From Lagopus muta (lineage: Eukaryota; Chordata; Aves; Galliformes; Phasianidae): a stretch of 64,000 nt of DNA. The notes beneath the pieces were generated by a model. It saw only the letters and a list, made by a program, of their open reading frames with translations, made no database searches and had not been told where the DNA came from. Below are positions 11,601 to 22,832 of this stretch, piece by piece. The stretch spans positions 19,454,501 to 19,518,500 of the forward strand of contig NC_064442.1 of NCBI RefSeq assembly GCF_023343835.1. The letters are read 5' to 3'. The translations under genes were made by a program, and so were the position numbers. How positions within the stretch are numbered: the first letter of the stretch is position 1; each line of letters begins with the position of its first letter.

Positions 11601-14600
11601 AGGTGCTATAAGCATTTTACAGTTTTTCAACTGTCCCTGTATAGTGTTGGCTTGGGAGGGGAGATGCAGGCTGATGAATCACAGGAGTTTGGATGAGGGG
11701 GCATGGGTCTATGAGTGCTTGCTGTGATTTTCAAGGAGTGAGGCTCACTCTGGGAGGTGGTGACTGTGTCTACCAGGACTATTACATCAGTACCAGGTAT
11801 TACCAGTTCTCAGGCAGTTTTGTTCAGCAGCATTTCTGCCCTCCTTAGGAAGGGACCAACAAGGATCATTGAGAGTGACTCCTGGCTCCACACAGGACCA
11901 CCAGCAATTCAAACAATCTCTTTGAGAATGCTTGAATAGAGAGAGTGAATTGCTTGCATGGAGATTGTGTGGGGAGACACAGAGGCTGTGGCTTTGGGGA
12001 TGGGGCAGGTGATGAGCAGGGATGGCAAGGTTTGGGGCAGTCAGGAGAGAGGAATGAGGAGTGAGTGCCACTTTCAGGCTGGTGGCATGGAGAGATGCTG
12101 CCTTGCTGAGTGTCTGGCCCTTCTGTCAGCATTACTGAGTCCATAGGCAGAAGGGATCAGATCTTGCCATGAATTTTCCTCCCAAAACTGCCTAAAGCCC
12201 CAAGATGGCTTGTGTAGAGGAGCAATGGAAAATCAAAGAGATTGTATGAAGATGTTTCCAAACTCTTTTCACCTTACCAAGCTTCAGAAGCTCAACTTCC
12301 CAATTTTCTGCCCCGTAAAATGACAGCTGAGATTGCTATAAACACCTTATCCGGGTGATTTTGAGTCCCTGATGCAAATGTTTTTGGATGAGTTCACAAA
12401 AGCTTCTCAGGCTTCAATAGCTTCAGGGGAGGAAAAAAAAAAAAAGGGTATTTGATCTAAACTTCGTAATTTTTCTATTAAAAACCTGGGCTTAGAAGGT
12501 CTCCTGCACCATGCAGTGCTTGGCTGTCGTGGTAGAACAATGCTGCTGGAAGATGCATTTCCCAGTGGCTTTTGTTGATGCTGAAGATGCTTGGGGAATG
12601 CGGCAGGAGCCTGTCCTCCTCCACAGGAATGTATGTCTGTAAAAGTGAGGTGCTCGCTGGTTAAATGCAGGAGACCAGCTGCCAGCAAATCCCTCTCTGC
12701 ACCAGCTGCAAGGGGGCTGCAGCAGGGACAGGCTTAGGAAAGGTGAGAGCTTGATTTTATGAATGGCTGCTCTGTTCTGAAATGGGCTATTTGCAGCCAC
12801 CACCACTTGTCTGAGGGGGAGCAGGTATATAAATGCAACAAGCCAGAGAGATTTCAGGCTTAATAAGAAAAAAAGCCTTTTGTCAAGGCACTGAGCAGCT
12901 GTAGGAATTACAGCTCTTTGCAGCAGATGTCAGCTGGGCATTGGCATCAGATGCAGAGGCCACGGGGGGACATTGCAGGGTTTCTTGGAAGTGGTATGTT
13001 TGCATTTCCCAGAATGAAGTACTGTGATGGCTCACAGAATGTTCACAGAATATTAGGAAAACCTACCTGCCAGCTAGCTGTACTAATAGCTGAGGGGCCT
13101 TTAAAGGTCTTGTGTGCAGACAGCCTGAGGAAGGGTAGGACTGCTCTGAATGAAGTGTGAGCTGTACATGAAAACTGTTTTGTTCCTTGTCCCTGGAGCA
13201 GTAGAAAATCACTGTGCGCTCATTTGGCTCAGGGTCCTGCTGCCATGTGTAGTCAGTAGCTAATATGTGTGGAAAATACAAGCAGCAGGGCCAGTCTCTG
13301 GTGATCCCCTTGCTGGAGTACTCTTTTATCTCCCTTTGGCTAGGGGAGGAGGTTCAACATGTGCTGCTTTAGCTCCCGGTCAAAGGCATTACATATCAGC
13401 CAGCACCAGAGATGATTCCTATTGATGAGTCTTTACTCATGCTGTTTTACTCCTGCTGTGGGACCTTATTTACAGAGACAGATGTATGCTGGGCTTGGAC
13501 ATTGCTGTAGGCTCCTGGCACTTCAGACTGATGCAAGCAGGTGGCTCCTGGAGACTTTCAATTAAAAATTTTGATTGTCAGCCCTGAAATCAGTGGGCTA
13601 GCAATTGGGAAGTATCTTGGGTAGGCTGTTGGTGTCCTGTCCCTGCCCACTCCATACATTGTAGCCATTGGGGCTGGGCATTCTGTGTGCTCCTGCGTAG
13701 TCTGGGTCCTGGCCAGTGCTGTCTGTGGGAAGAGATTGATGTGCAGACCACATTTGGAGATGCTGGTGGCGATCAGCGTGCTGGTCTCCTTTGCAACAGT
13801 AGCACAGGGCTGTTGGCAGGGGATAAGCTTTAGATACCCATCCTGGGGCTTGGAGCAACTGCCCAATGCACTTACTTAAGCTGGGGCATGACGTGATCGT
13901 TGAAACTTTTATCCCATGCCCTTAGGGTCAGCTGGGCTGTGCCAGGAGCCATGTGTGAAGCAGAGAGATGAATGGTGACCACTTGCTTAAGCAGTTTTCC
14001 CCTGAAAAATGGGCTGCTCTTATTCTCAGCTGGAACTGCTGTGGGTGAGAGATGAGGGCTCTGATGCCTGTATGCCCTCCTGCTGATCCACCGCTGCTGA
14101 GTGTGGCGGGCAGTGTGTGGCCACGTGCCCAGCTCGTTGCCCAGCCAGTCACACACATCATGATGTCATCCTGCTGAAAAGGCAGGTGACATCTGTTGTC
14201 AAGTGACATTTGTAGGACATCAAGCTGGCTGTGATGCAATCAAGGCCGCTTCTGTTCACTGGAAACTTTGGGATCGGTTTACAGGCTGTGACACTTAGCA
14301 AAATGCTGTGAGCTCCATGGAGGGACGAATGCCTGTTTTCTAAGCTAAGCCTTAATCTCAGCAAAACATGCCTCTTCACGTAGAAGTGACAGTGTGCTCA
14401 CCTTCTGCTCCCAGCCAGTGTTACAGGAGATGGCCATGTGATTCACTCTCCTCTGCTCAGGAATGAAGTGCTGGGATTTTTTCCTCAAAAATAGCTCTCT
14501 TCCTAGGAGCAGTAAAAGCTTTGGATAAGCCCCTCTGGTTTCTACTCACAGTACTTTCTCTGCTGCATGATTTAAGAATGCGATGAGCCCAGAATAACGT

Positions 14601-17600
14601 GTATTCTGCCAGAGTGTTTTGTTTTGCTGCTGATTCCTTGTCCCTTGCTGTGCTCCTTGGTCCAGCATTCCTCATGCTGATGTCCATCCTTCTCCCCAGG
14701 TTACCCGCAGCCGGAGGTGACGTGGTACAAGGATAATGAGGAGATGGACCGCTACTGTGGCTTACCCAAGTACCAGATTTTCCATCATGGAAATCGTCAC
14801 ACCCTGCAGCTGTACAAGTGAGTAGGGAAGCTGGAGAGTAGTTGGACTTGCTGTTGGGAGTGCATTTTCATTACTTGGAGAAACTGGCTGTCAGTAGCGA
14901 TCCCCCCAGTGCGAATGTTTCCCTTTGCATTGTTCCTGACTGTCTCTTCCCTGTTAGCTTTTCTCTCCAGATCACATCAGGATGAGACTTAAACACAGGG
15001 ATAGCAGTCATGCTGGAGGCAAGAGGAAGGTCAGGAGAAATTCCTCTCCCTGGAGTCTTCCAGTGCTGTAACAGCGTGTGCTATCACAGTGAGAGTCAGG
15101 AGCAGAGCGATGAGACTGACTGAAAGTGAGCAAAGGGAAAGCACTGGCTGCATTCAGGATGATGGTTCAGGAATCAGGCAGGGTAAGGACAGAAGCAGTC
15201 TATAGGGATGTCCTGAGCAAAGACAAAAGAGGGGATAAGGCTGCAGCCCTTCCTCTCTCATAGCTTCCACTGTGAGGTTAGGGAAGGGATACCCAGACTG
15301 CCATCTTCCTTTATCTTTAAATGAGGGTTGTGTTTCTGGAGAGCCAGGTACACCTTGTCCCCAGTGTGCAGAGACCTGCTGCATTTTGTGTCTTGGATTT
15401 GGGATGTCAGACAGACACCAGTATTGCTCGCAGTCCTGTGATCCTTGTGATTCCAGTGAGGACTTTTCTGCTGCTCCAGGTTTCCATGGGGGACTGACTC
15501 GGCTCTTGCAGGGAGCTCTGTGGGCCGGGAGTCCAAGGGTGAAGGTGGAAATGGCGTCCATGTGTTTTGTGCCTTTGAAGCAAGGTGGGAGGGCTTTGGT
15601 AAGGCAGTAGGGTGGAGGAAGAACAGGAATGTAAGAAGCGAAGTTAGGCTATGACAGACTGAGAGGAGAAGATCCCATGGAGGAATGTGGTTGAGAACAG
15701 TCAGAAAGCCTGGTGCTGTCTGTAACTCCTTCATCATGCAACAGTCCAGAGGGAACAAGGCACTGATTTACATGTGAATTGCTTATCTGGTAGAGCAGAG
15801 AGCAGGCAGAGCCCAGGGGCATAGGCCAGCATCTTTGTCTTTGGCCCTTCACAGCAAGAAGTGGGAAAGGGTACGTTTATGTAGAGAGCTACAGGGGCTG
15901 GGGAGGACGGGCAGGTCTCATGCAGAGCTTTTGGTTTCCAGGTGCCGGGAAGAAGATGCAGGCATTTACCAGGCGTCCGCTAGAAATATCAAAGGCATCG
16001 TGTCCTGCTCTGGTGTGCTGGAAGTGGGAACCATGACGGAGTTCAAAATTCATCAGAAGTGGTTTGCCAAAATTAAGAGAAAGGCTGAAGAGAAACTACG
16101 AGAGATAGAACAGAGCAAGAAACGAGGGAAAGAGAACGTGGAGGTGGAGAGTTTGCAGAGAATGAGCCCAGAGAGGCTCCAGAGAAAGCGGAGGCTGGCC
16201 AGGGATCTGAATCTCCGGCCAGGAGCCTCTCTGTGGGAGAAAGAGGATGCAGCGAAAGTGCATGTCACTGATTCTAAATCCAGACTACGAGAGGATGTGT
16301 CTGACTCAAAGGAGCAGCCGGTAAACACCATGACGGGCTTGCCAAGCAAACTGATAACACCTTTGAAAGCAGAGGTGACCACCAATGGAGACGCCTCTTT
16401 GGAGAGCGTAGAAGAGAACGGGAATGGCTTTCTTGCCTACATCTATGAGACTGTAGAGGATCTCGTGTCTAAGCCATTGGCCAAAGACTCTGCAGCTAAA
16501 AAGAAAAAGAAAGTGGTGGATGCTCCAGCAGCAAAGCAGGAAGTTTCGAAGCGAGAAGAAAGTGGACAAGACAGGGTGAAGCCCTCAACAAATCCAAGGT
16601 TTGCCCCTCCTGTCCCCTTACGCAGGAGCACGCATCTGAGGCTGGCAAGCAATCAAGAAGAGGAAAATATTCCAAAGACAAAAGAGCCTGTGAAAGCTGT
16701 GAATCAGGACACTAAAGTTAATGGTGACACACACTTCTCTTTGAAGGAATTGTATTTTGATAATCAAGTGAAAGAGACAGCAGGGAAAGGTGAGGTGGGA
16801 ACCAAGGAAGAGGCTGTGAGTGAGGCTGCCCCACGGCCTGTGGGTGTCAGCAGGCAGGCAGAGGATGCTTCATCATCCTCAAATACAGCACCTGCACCGT
16901 CCAAGGGAAAGAAAGACCAGCGCACAGCGAAGAAGTCTGAGGGGCACAAAGTCATTGGTGCAGAGGTAATTAGAACAGATCACAGCCAATGTGGCAGCGT
17001 TGCATCACTGTGTGTACCCCAAGGAAGCTGCTGCTGTGGCTTCTCAGGTCTCCTCCAGCAAAAACACCTCGAAAACAGCCTGCCTGGGCTTGGTGTGCCC
17101 AAAGAGCTGAGCTTCCATCCCTGAATAAATGTCAGATGAGGTGGTGAGGAGAGATGTACGTCAGGCCATGCAGCCGGACAGCTGGGCTGCGAGTGGCCTG
17201 GGGCGTGCTGTGAGCCCTCCGGTTTAATCGGCACGCTGACCTCATGCAGAATGTTTCCAAATCAGTTCAGCAGGGAGCAGTGAATGGTTATTTGTAGCTG
17301 GGGGTGGATGCCTTGTGTGTACACGAGACTGATGACATCTGTCCAGTTTAGCAATTGAGCCTGGGCTTCAGCTGGCATTTAATGAGCCCCCCATGCAAAT
17401 GAGCGCAGCGTGCCAGGTACTCCACGTGAGCTGTTCCGGGCAGGGCATTGAATTTTGTTTACAGTGCAATGTGTATACAGTAGACCTGGGCTATTTTTTG
17501 GCTCTCCCCTCTTGGAAAAACTCTTGCAAGTCTCTTTGCAGTGGCAATGCAGAGCCAAAGTGCTGCACCTGCTCCTGACCCTCACTGCATCTTTTAGTCA

Positions 17601-20600
17601 ATTTCTATTTTTGTCACTTAACCTGAGGCGTTTTTCCATGAAAATATTAGACTGGAAGCTACCAGTATTTTTTTTTTTTTCTTCCCTTTAGTGATGCCTT
17701 CTCAGACAAAAGGTTCTCTGAGTCCAATTTGTGGTTGCCATCAGGATCTATTGTTTGAGTAAGGATAGATGTACATGTCAGTATGAGAGGAGGCACCTGT
17801 GCATTTGGAAGTAGCCGTGATATGGAAAGTGGGACTGCTGGCTGCTCCAGGGGAGGAATATCCTTTCTTCCTCTCCTAGGTTGCTTTAACCATAGCTAGA
17901 GCACCCTTCGCTGGTAAGAAACCTGCTGTGTTACACAGTCTGGCACCTGGGCTCAAAGCAGTGCAGCCACCGACGTTTTTAACACATCACATCAACAGCA
18001 CATACAGGAGCATAAATTATCACTGTGATGCACGGCCATGGAAAAGCCATTCTTTTTGTCTCCTGTGTTATTCTGTCCCTTACTCTGAAGGAGGGTGGAA
18101 TTTGTTGGTGTGTGGCATCCCTGAGCTTTTGACATATATCAAGGTATTTTCCTTCTCAAAAATCTGCTCACAGAGGGAAACCTGTAGCTTGTCAGCCAGT
18201 GTGCTTTTTGAGTTAGTCAAAAGGGAGCACTTCTGATTTGAATTTGAATGCTTCAGCTAGTTGATGGTGCTGGGGAAGTAGTCAGGCTTTTGTGTGATCA
18301 AATAAGCCATATAAAAACTCTTTGAAGCTGACTCCAAGTCTGTTATTTATACTCCCCAGGACAACGATTATTTTTTTTTCCTCTAATCTTTCCTGTAAAC
18401 CAGACAGGGTCTTAGCAGCGTTTTTTTTCCCCTTCTTGGGACGTAGCTGGGCCTTGTGGTTAGGACTTCTCCTTGGGTTCTAAGCAGGACTTTGCAAGAT
18501 GCCAGCCAGTAATCAGGCTCTGAAACTGCACGTGCACAAGGGTAGCACTAACAGTGGATTTGAATGACGATTACCCTTGGAGTAGTTCTTGCATAATTTT
18601 GAAAACGGTTTTCTTTTATCACATTTCTTTTACATACCTTCAGTTTGGGTGTGTTACCAACCTTTGTTTTTCCCCTAAGTCCAAAACACGGCATCATAAC
18701 AGCCTTTGTGAACAAAATTAACTGCATCCCAGCTGAAACTGGGACAGGCTGCTTCACTGCTGCTTTAGGAAAGGTGCTTTTCCAAAAAGCTCTGCTAAAT
18801 AAGCTTGTTGCACCCCAAAGCCCCAACTCCTCTTCAGCCAAACAGTCCCTGCTGGCCAGCAGCATGGCATAAAGCTCACTCCTTTTGTCCGTCTGTGAGC
18901 CAGTAGAGACCTTTGGGGAAAAAAAACTTGAGCAGCAGGTCCTCTGGGATCTCCTACCTGTAGACCCACTTGCTTTAGGCAAATGGAGACTGTGCGTGAC
19001 CTTTTCCTATACGCATGTCCTGATGTTGAGCTGAGCATTGGTCAGGCAGAGCATGCATCAGCGTTATCACTGACTCCTGTGAGCCTCATCCTAAGACAGT
19101 ATCCCTTGTCTGGAAGATATCACCAGTTTTCCTCAGGTTGAAGTTCAGCTGTTGCAGTGGGCAGCTTGCTGAAACGTCTGCTGCTGTGCAGCTGCAGTCG
19201 GAAACATTTGAGCTTCCTGAATGTCAAAGAAACAGGATGGTTGAATAGCACAGATAACACCAGGGTATACGGTTTCGCTGCAAATCATTTGGGCAGCCTC
19301 ATCCAGACGCTGCACGACATGCCAGTAACCCCATCTCAGAGTGGATATAGTGTCGGGAGGGTACTGACTCTTGAAAAGGAGCATGATGAGTTTCACACAA
19401 GGCCTCAGCCATGGCTGGTGAAAATAAAAGGTTTTTTTCCCTCAGAAAGTCACCATGTCAGAGGAGATTGTATTTAAAGCCACTGAACGTCCTGCCTCTT
19501 AGCTGTGCACAAGCAAGGCACTGAAAGACATCAGAGTTAGAGGATGAAATGGAATGGAAAACCATTTTGTGCAGTGTGACAGGGCGCTGTGGGATGATGG
19601 CAAAGCCATGAGGCCCTGGATGAGTATCAGTGATGCTGGATTCGAATAGCTAAGACTCGTGGACTCGTAATTCTGGCAGAAGCTGGGCAATGCTGCTAAA
19701 CAGACACGGCTAGTAAAATGGTATTTCACTTCCTGTTTTCTTTTTTGACTAGGTTGTGACAACAGCAGGACCATCTGCAAATGACATAAAACATCCAGTG
19801 TCTGGCCCAGCAATAGAGAGCAGTCAACAAGCCGACAAGCTCGAGGAACTCAGGAAAGAGAAACCTGTTTCCCAGGAGACCCGGGGGACTGGGAAAAGAA
19901 CAAACCCCAGGCTAAGGTTTCAGGAGACACCAAAGCCACCAGCTCCTTCTGCAGACCACGCTCAGACCAGCGGGGAGCAGCCTGCCTCCAGGGCACAGGC
20001 AGAAGGACATTCCTGTACTCTTGAGGGCAGGGAGACCCAGCAAGGACCGTCAAATCAAGAGGTTAAGAGCCAAGGTACTGAAGAGCCATTGCCAAAGAAA
20101 TTGAGCTCTTCAGAGCCTGGAGAAGATACTCCTCATGAGAAAAGCACCCATCAGACAGCAGTAAAGGATGAGAAGAGCAAAGAGAAAGGTGTAGAGCCAT
20201 CTGAGAGCAAGCCCTGTACAGAGGCAGGAGGAAGCAGTGTAGCAGCGTTGTCTCCTGAGATGCTAGAGACACCTTTGGGGCTTCAGGAGGCTGAAACACC
20301 AGCTCCTCCTTCAGTTTGTGTGACTGAGGAAAAGCTGATTCCCACTGCATTCCCAGGTGCTGCAGTAGGGACGTTGGTGGTGCAGGAAGCACCACCTGCA
20401 GCTAGCAGCAGCCATGGGACGGAGACTTCAGCAGAGGAGGCTCCATCTGGGATCCAGCTGCTGCCTCCTGTGAGCAAAGACGCAGAAACCAAAAAGGCAG
20501 ATGGAGCTGCCCCGCAGGAGATGTTTCCAACCAGCACTTCAGGGGAGGCAGATGCCAAACCGGTGTCTGTGGTGCCTCAGAGGGAGGAAGGAGGAATGCA

Positions 20601-22801
20601 GATGGCCACAACTCCAAGCCAGCAGCCGGCAGCACCTTTGGGTAATTTTGAAAGAGGTGCTGAGGTTCAGCCACAAGCACCACTCGTCCTGCCTAGCCCT
20701 GAGAGACCTCAAGAGATGACTTTGGAGGAGAAAATGCAGCACAAAACCCTTGTTTCCTCCTTGAAGAACTATCTACTGCTGCTTTTACATTTGTCAGATA
20801 GTAGTAAGGATGCCACGAAAGAAGATGCTGAGCCCAGGGGTGAGGAACAGTCTGCCACAGAGGAAACCCCGCTCCCAGCAATAGGCATCGCAGGCCTGAG
20901 CCCCCGCACCTCAAGGAGGGTTTTGGAAAAGGTACAAAACAATCAGCTCTTCCAGACAGCAGAGAACTTGCCTCTGACCCCCAGAACATCCAGGCGGATC
21001 ACAGGCATGATTAACGAGGAATTCATTACCAGCAGGGAGATGCTGGCTTGCAGGCCTGTGCCACCGAAGAGACGCACCAAGATGGCTCCTGAGGCAGAGG
21101 GGCCACTTCAGCTCTCTGTGCCCTCCATCGTGGTGGGCAATGTGCCAGCAGCAGCGGTGGGGCAGCCTGCTCATAGTGCACCCAATTTGCCTCCTGTGAT
21201 CTCTGAGAAAGAGAGCCCTGCTGACCCTCTGGCAACGCTCCCTTGTGCCACACCAGAGGAACTTGCTTCTGGGGCCCGGCGCAAAATATACCTGCCGAAA
21301 ACCAAGCAAGTTGGGGAGGAAGAGGAGGTAAGCCCGGAGAGCCAGGGGCACGCAAGAAGCCCTACTGTTTCACCACGGCAATCCAGAAAGAGTGCAGGCC
21401 TGTTGCAGACCCCTGCCCCAGCTCCATCCCCTCCCACAGAGAAGCGCTCACCAACCCTCACAAAGAAGATGGCCACGCTGGAGGTTCCTAAGTTGTACGA
21501 GGAGCCCACAGGTGACAGCAGCAGAGACCACGAAGTCCCTGAAGATGCTAAGCCAGAAGAGCAACCAGCAGAGTCCAAGAAAGCAAGTAACCCATTCAAA
21601 GGTAAGGAAAGATGTAATCCCCTTGATGCTTACTAGAAGTCCCTGATCCCTGGCCAGTAAGAGCCAATTGTGGTCATATGAGTTTTGTAAATTTGCAAGG
21701 TTTTCAGCATCACCCTTCAGCAACAGGAAAACCAAAAGTCTACCCTAAGCATGTGCTGGGTAAGTTGAGCCAGATGCTCATCTGTCTGAGTGCAGGAGGT
21801 GCACAAACACATATCCTGTAACAGGACCAATAGGCCTCATGTTGCTAATTTGAGCTGTGGTGACGATGAGTTAGAAGGGACTTCATCCCGATGCTGAGGT
21901 GCTTGCTGGAGCCAGTCACACAGAAATTAGCACTCATGCAAAAGTAAACATCTTGCTCTAATCTCTACTTTAGTAGATCTGTATTTTCTGCTACGTTGCC
22001 TAGTGTTGTTCTGCGTTGCTTCTGGCTGAACCCCTCTAAGCAGTGCAGTGCTGTGCCATTGAGAAAGTTTGTACCACTTACATCCTATCATATCTGGAGT
22101 TTTGAGACCTTCCTTGGAAAGGTGATGTTGTACTGGGTGGCATTGTGCTGATGTACTCATGATACTTAACACCAAAGTCCTAAGCAGCAGCACTGGGGAA
22201 GGTTGGCCTGTCCCCAGAGCTGCAGCCAGCACCATGTCTTTCACCATCTATCTCTTTGCACCCTGTTCTTAGCTCCACAGGTGATTCGTAAGATCAGGGC
22301 AGAACAATTTTCTGATGCATCAGGAAACCTGAAACTTTGGTGCCAGTTCTTCAACATTTTGAGCGATTCTAAGCTGATGTGGTACAAGGATGAGATCCCT
22401 GTAGCAGAAGCACAAAGGAGGTAATCTTTCAGCTCCGCTTTGTTGGAGTTCTTGTGCATAGATCTGAGTTTGGGCTCTGGCTCTTGTGTTTACTGAGGAG
22501 AAGATGCCTCTTCTCTTATGGCTGTGTGAGAAGCTCATTGCACAGCATGATCTGCTGTGAACCATATTTTCTTAGTGCCGGGAGTTGGGAGGATTGCCCA
22601 CATAGGCACCTGCTGCCCTACTGATACTTTGTATGGAGTCTGGCTCAAGGGCTGATGCTTTGACTAGCAGAGACCTGGGGAGGGCAGGAGTTGATCTGAA
22701 CCTTGGGCAGTGCAGGGAAGGTGCTGTGCCCATCTCAGAGCTTGAGAGCTGGGGTCAAACCACAGAACTGGGACTCTAGTTGCTTCCTTGCAACCCAGAT
22801 G

Positions 22802-22832
<31 letters not shown>

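Noticed and set aside
12825-12836. TATATAAAT word as a possible internal ALPK3 promoter
   Set aside because: A lone TATA-like word in a long intron with no other promoter feature.
15835-15941. Upstream open extension of the third ALPK3 exon, with ATG-like start
   Set aside because: A clear acceptor at 15,941 restores the mammalian protein sequence across the junction (LYK|CREEDA), so the extension is intron.
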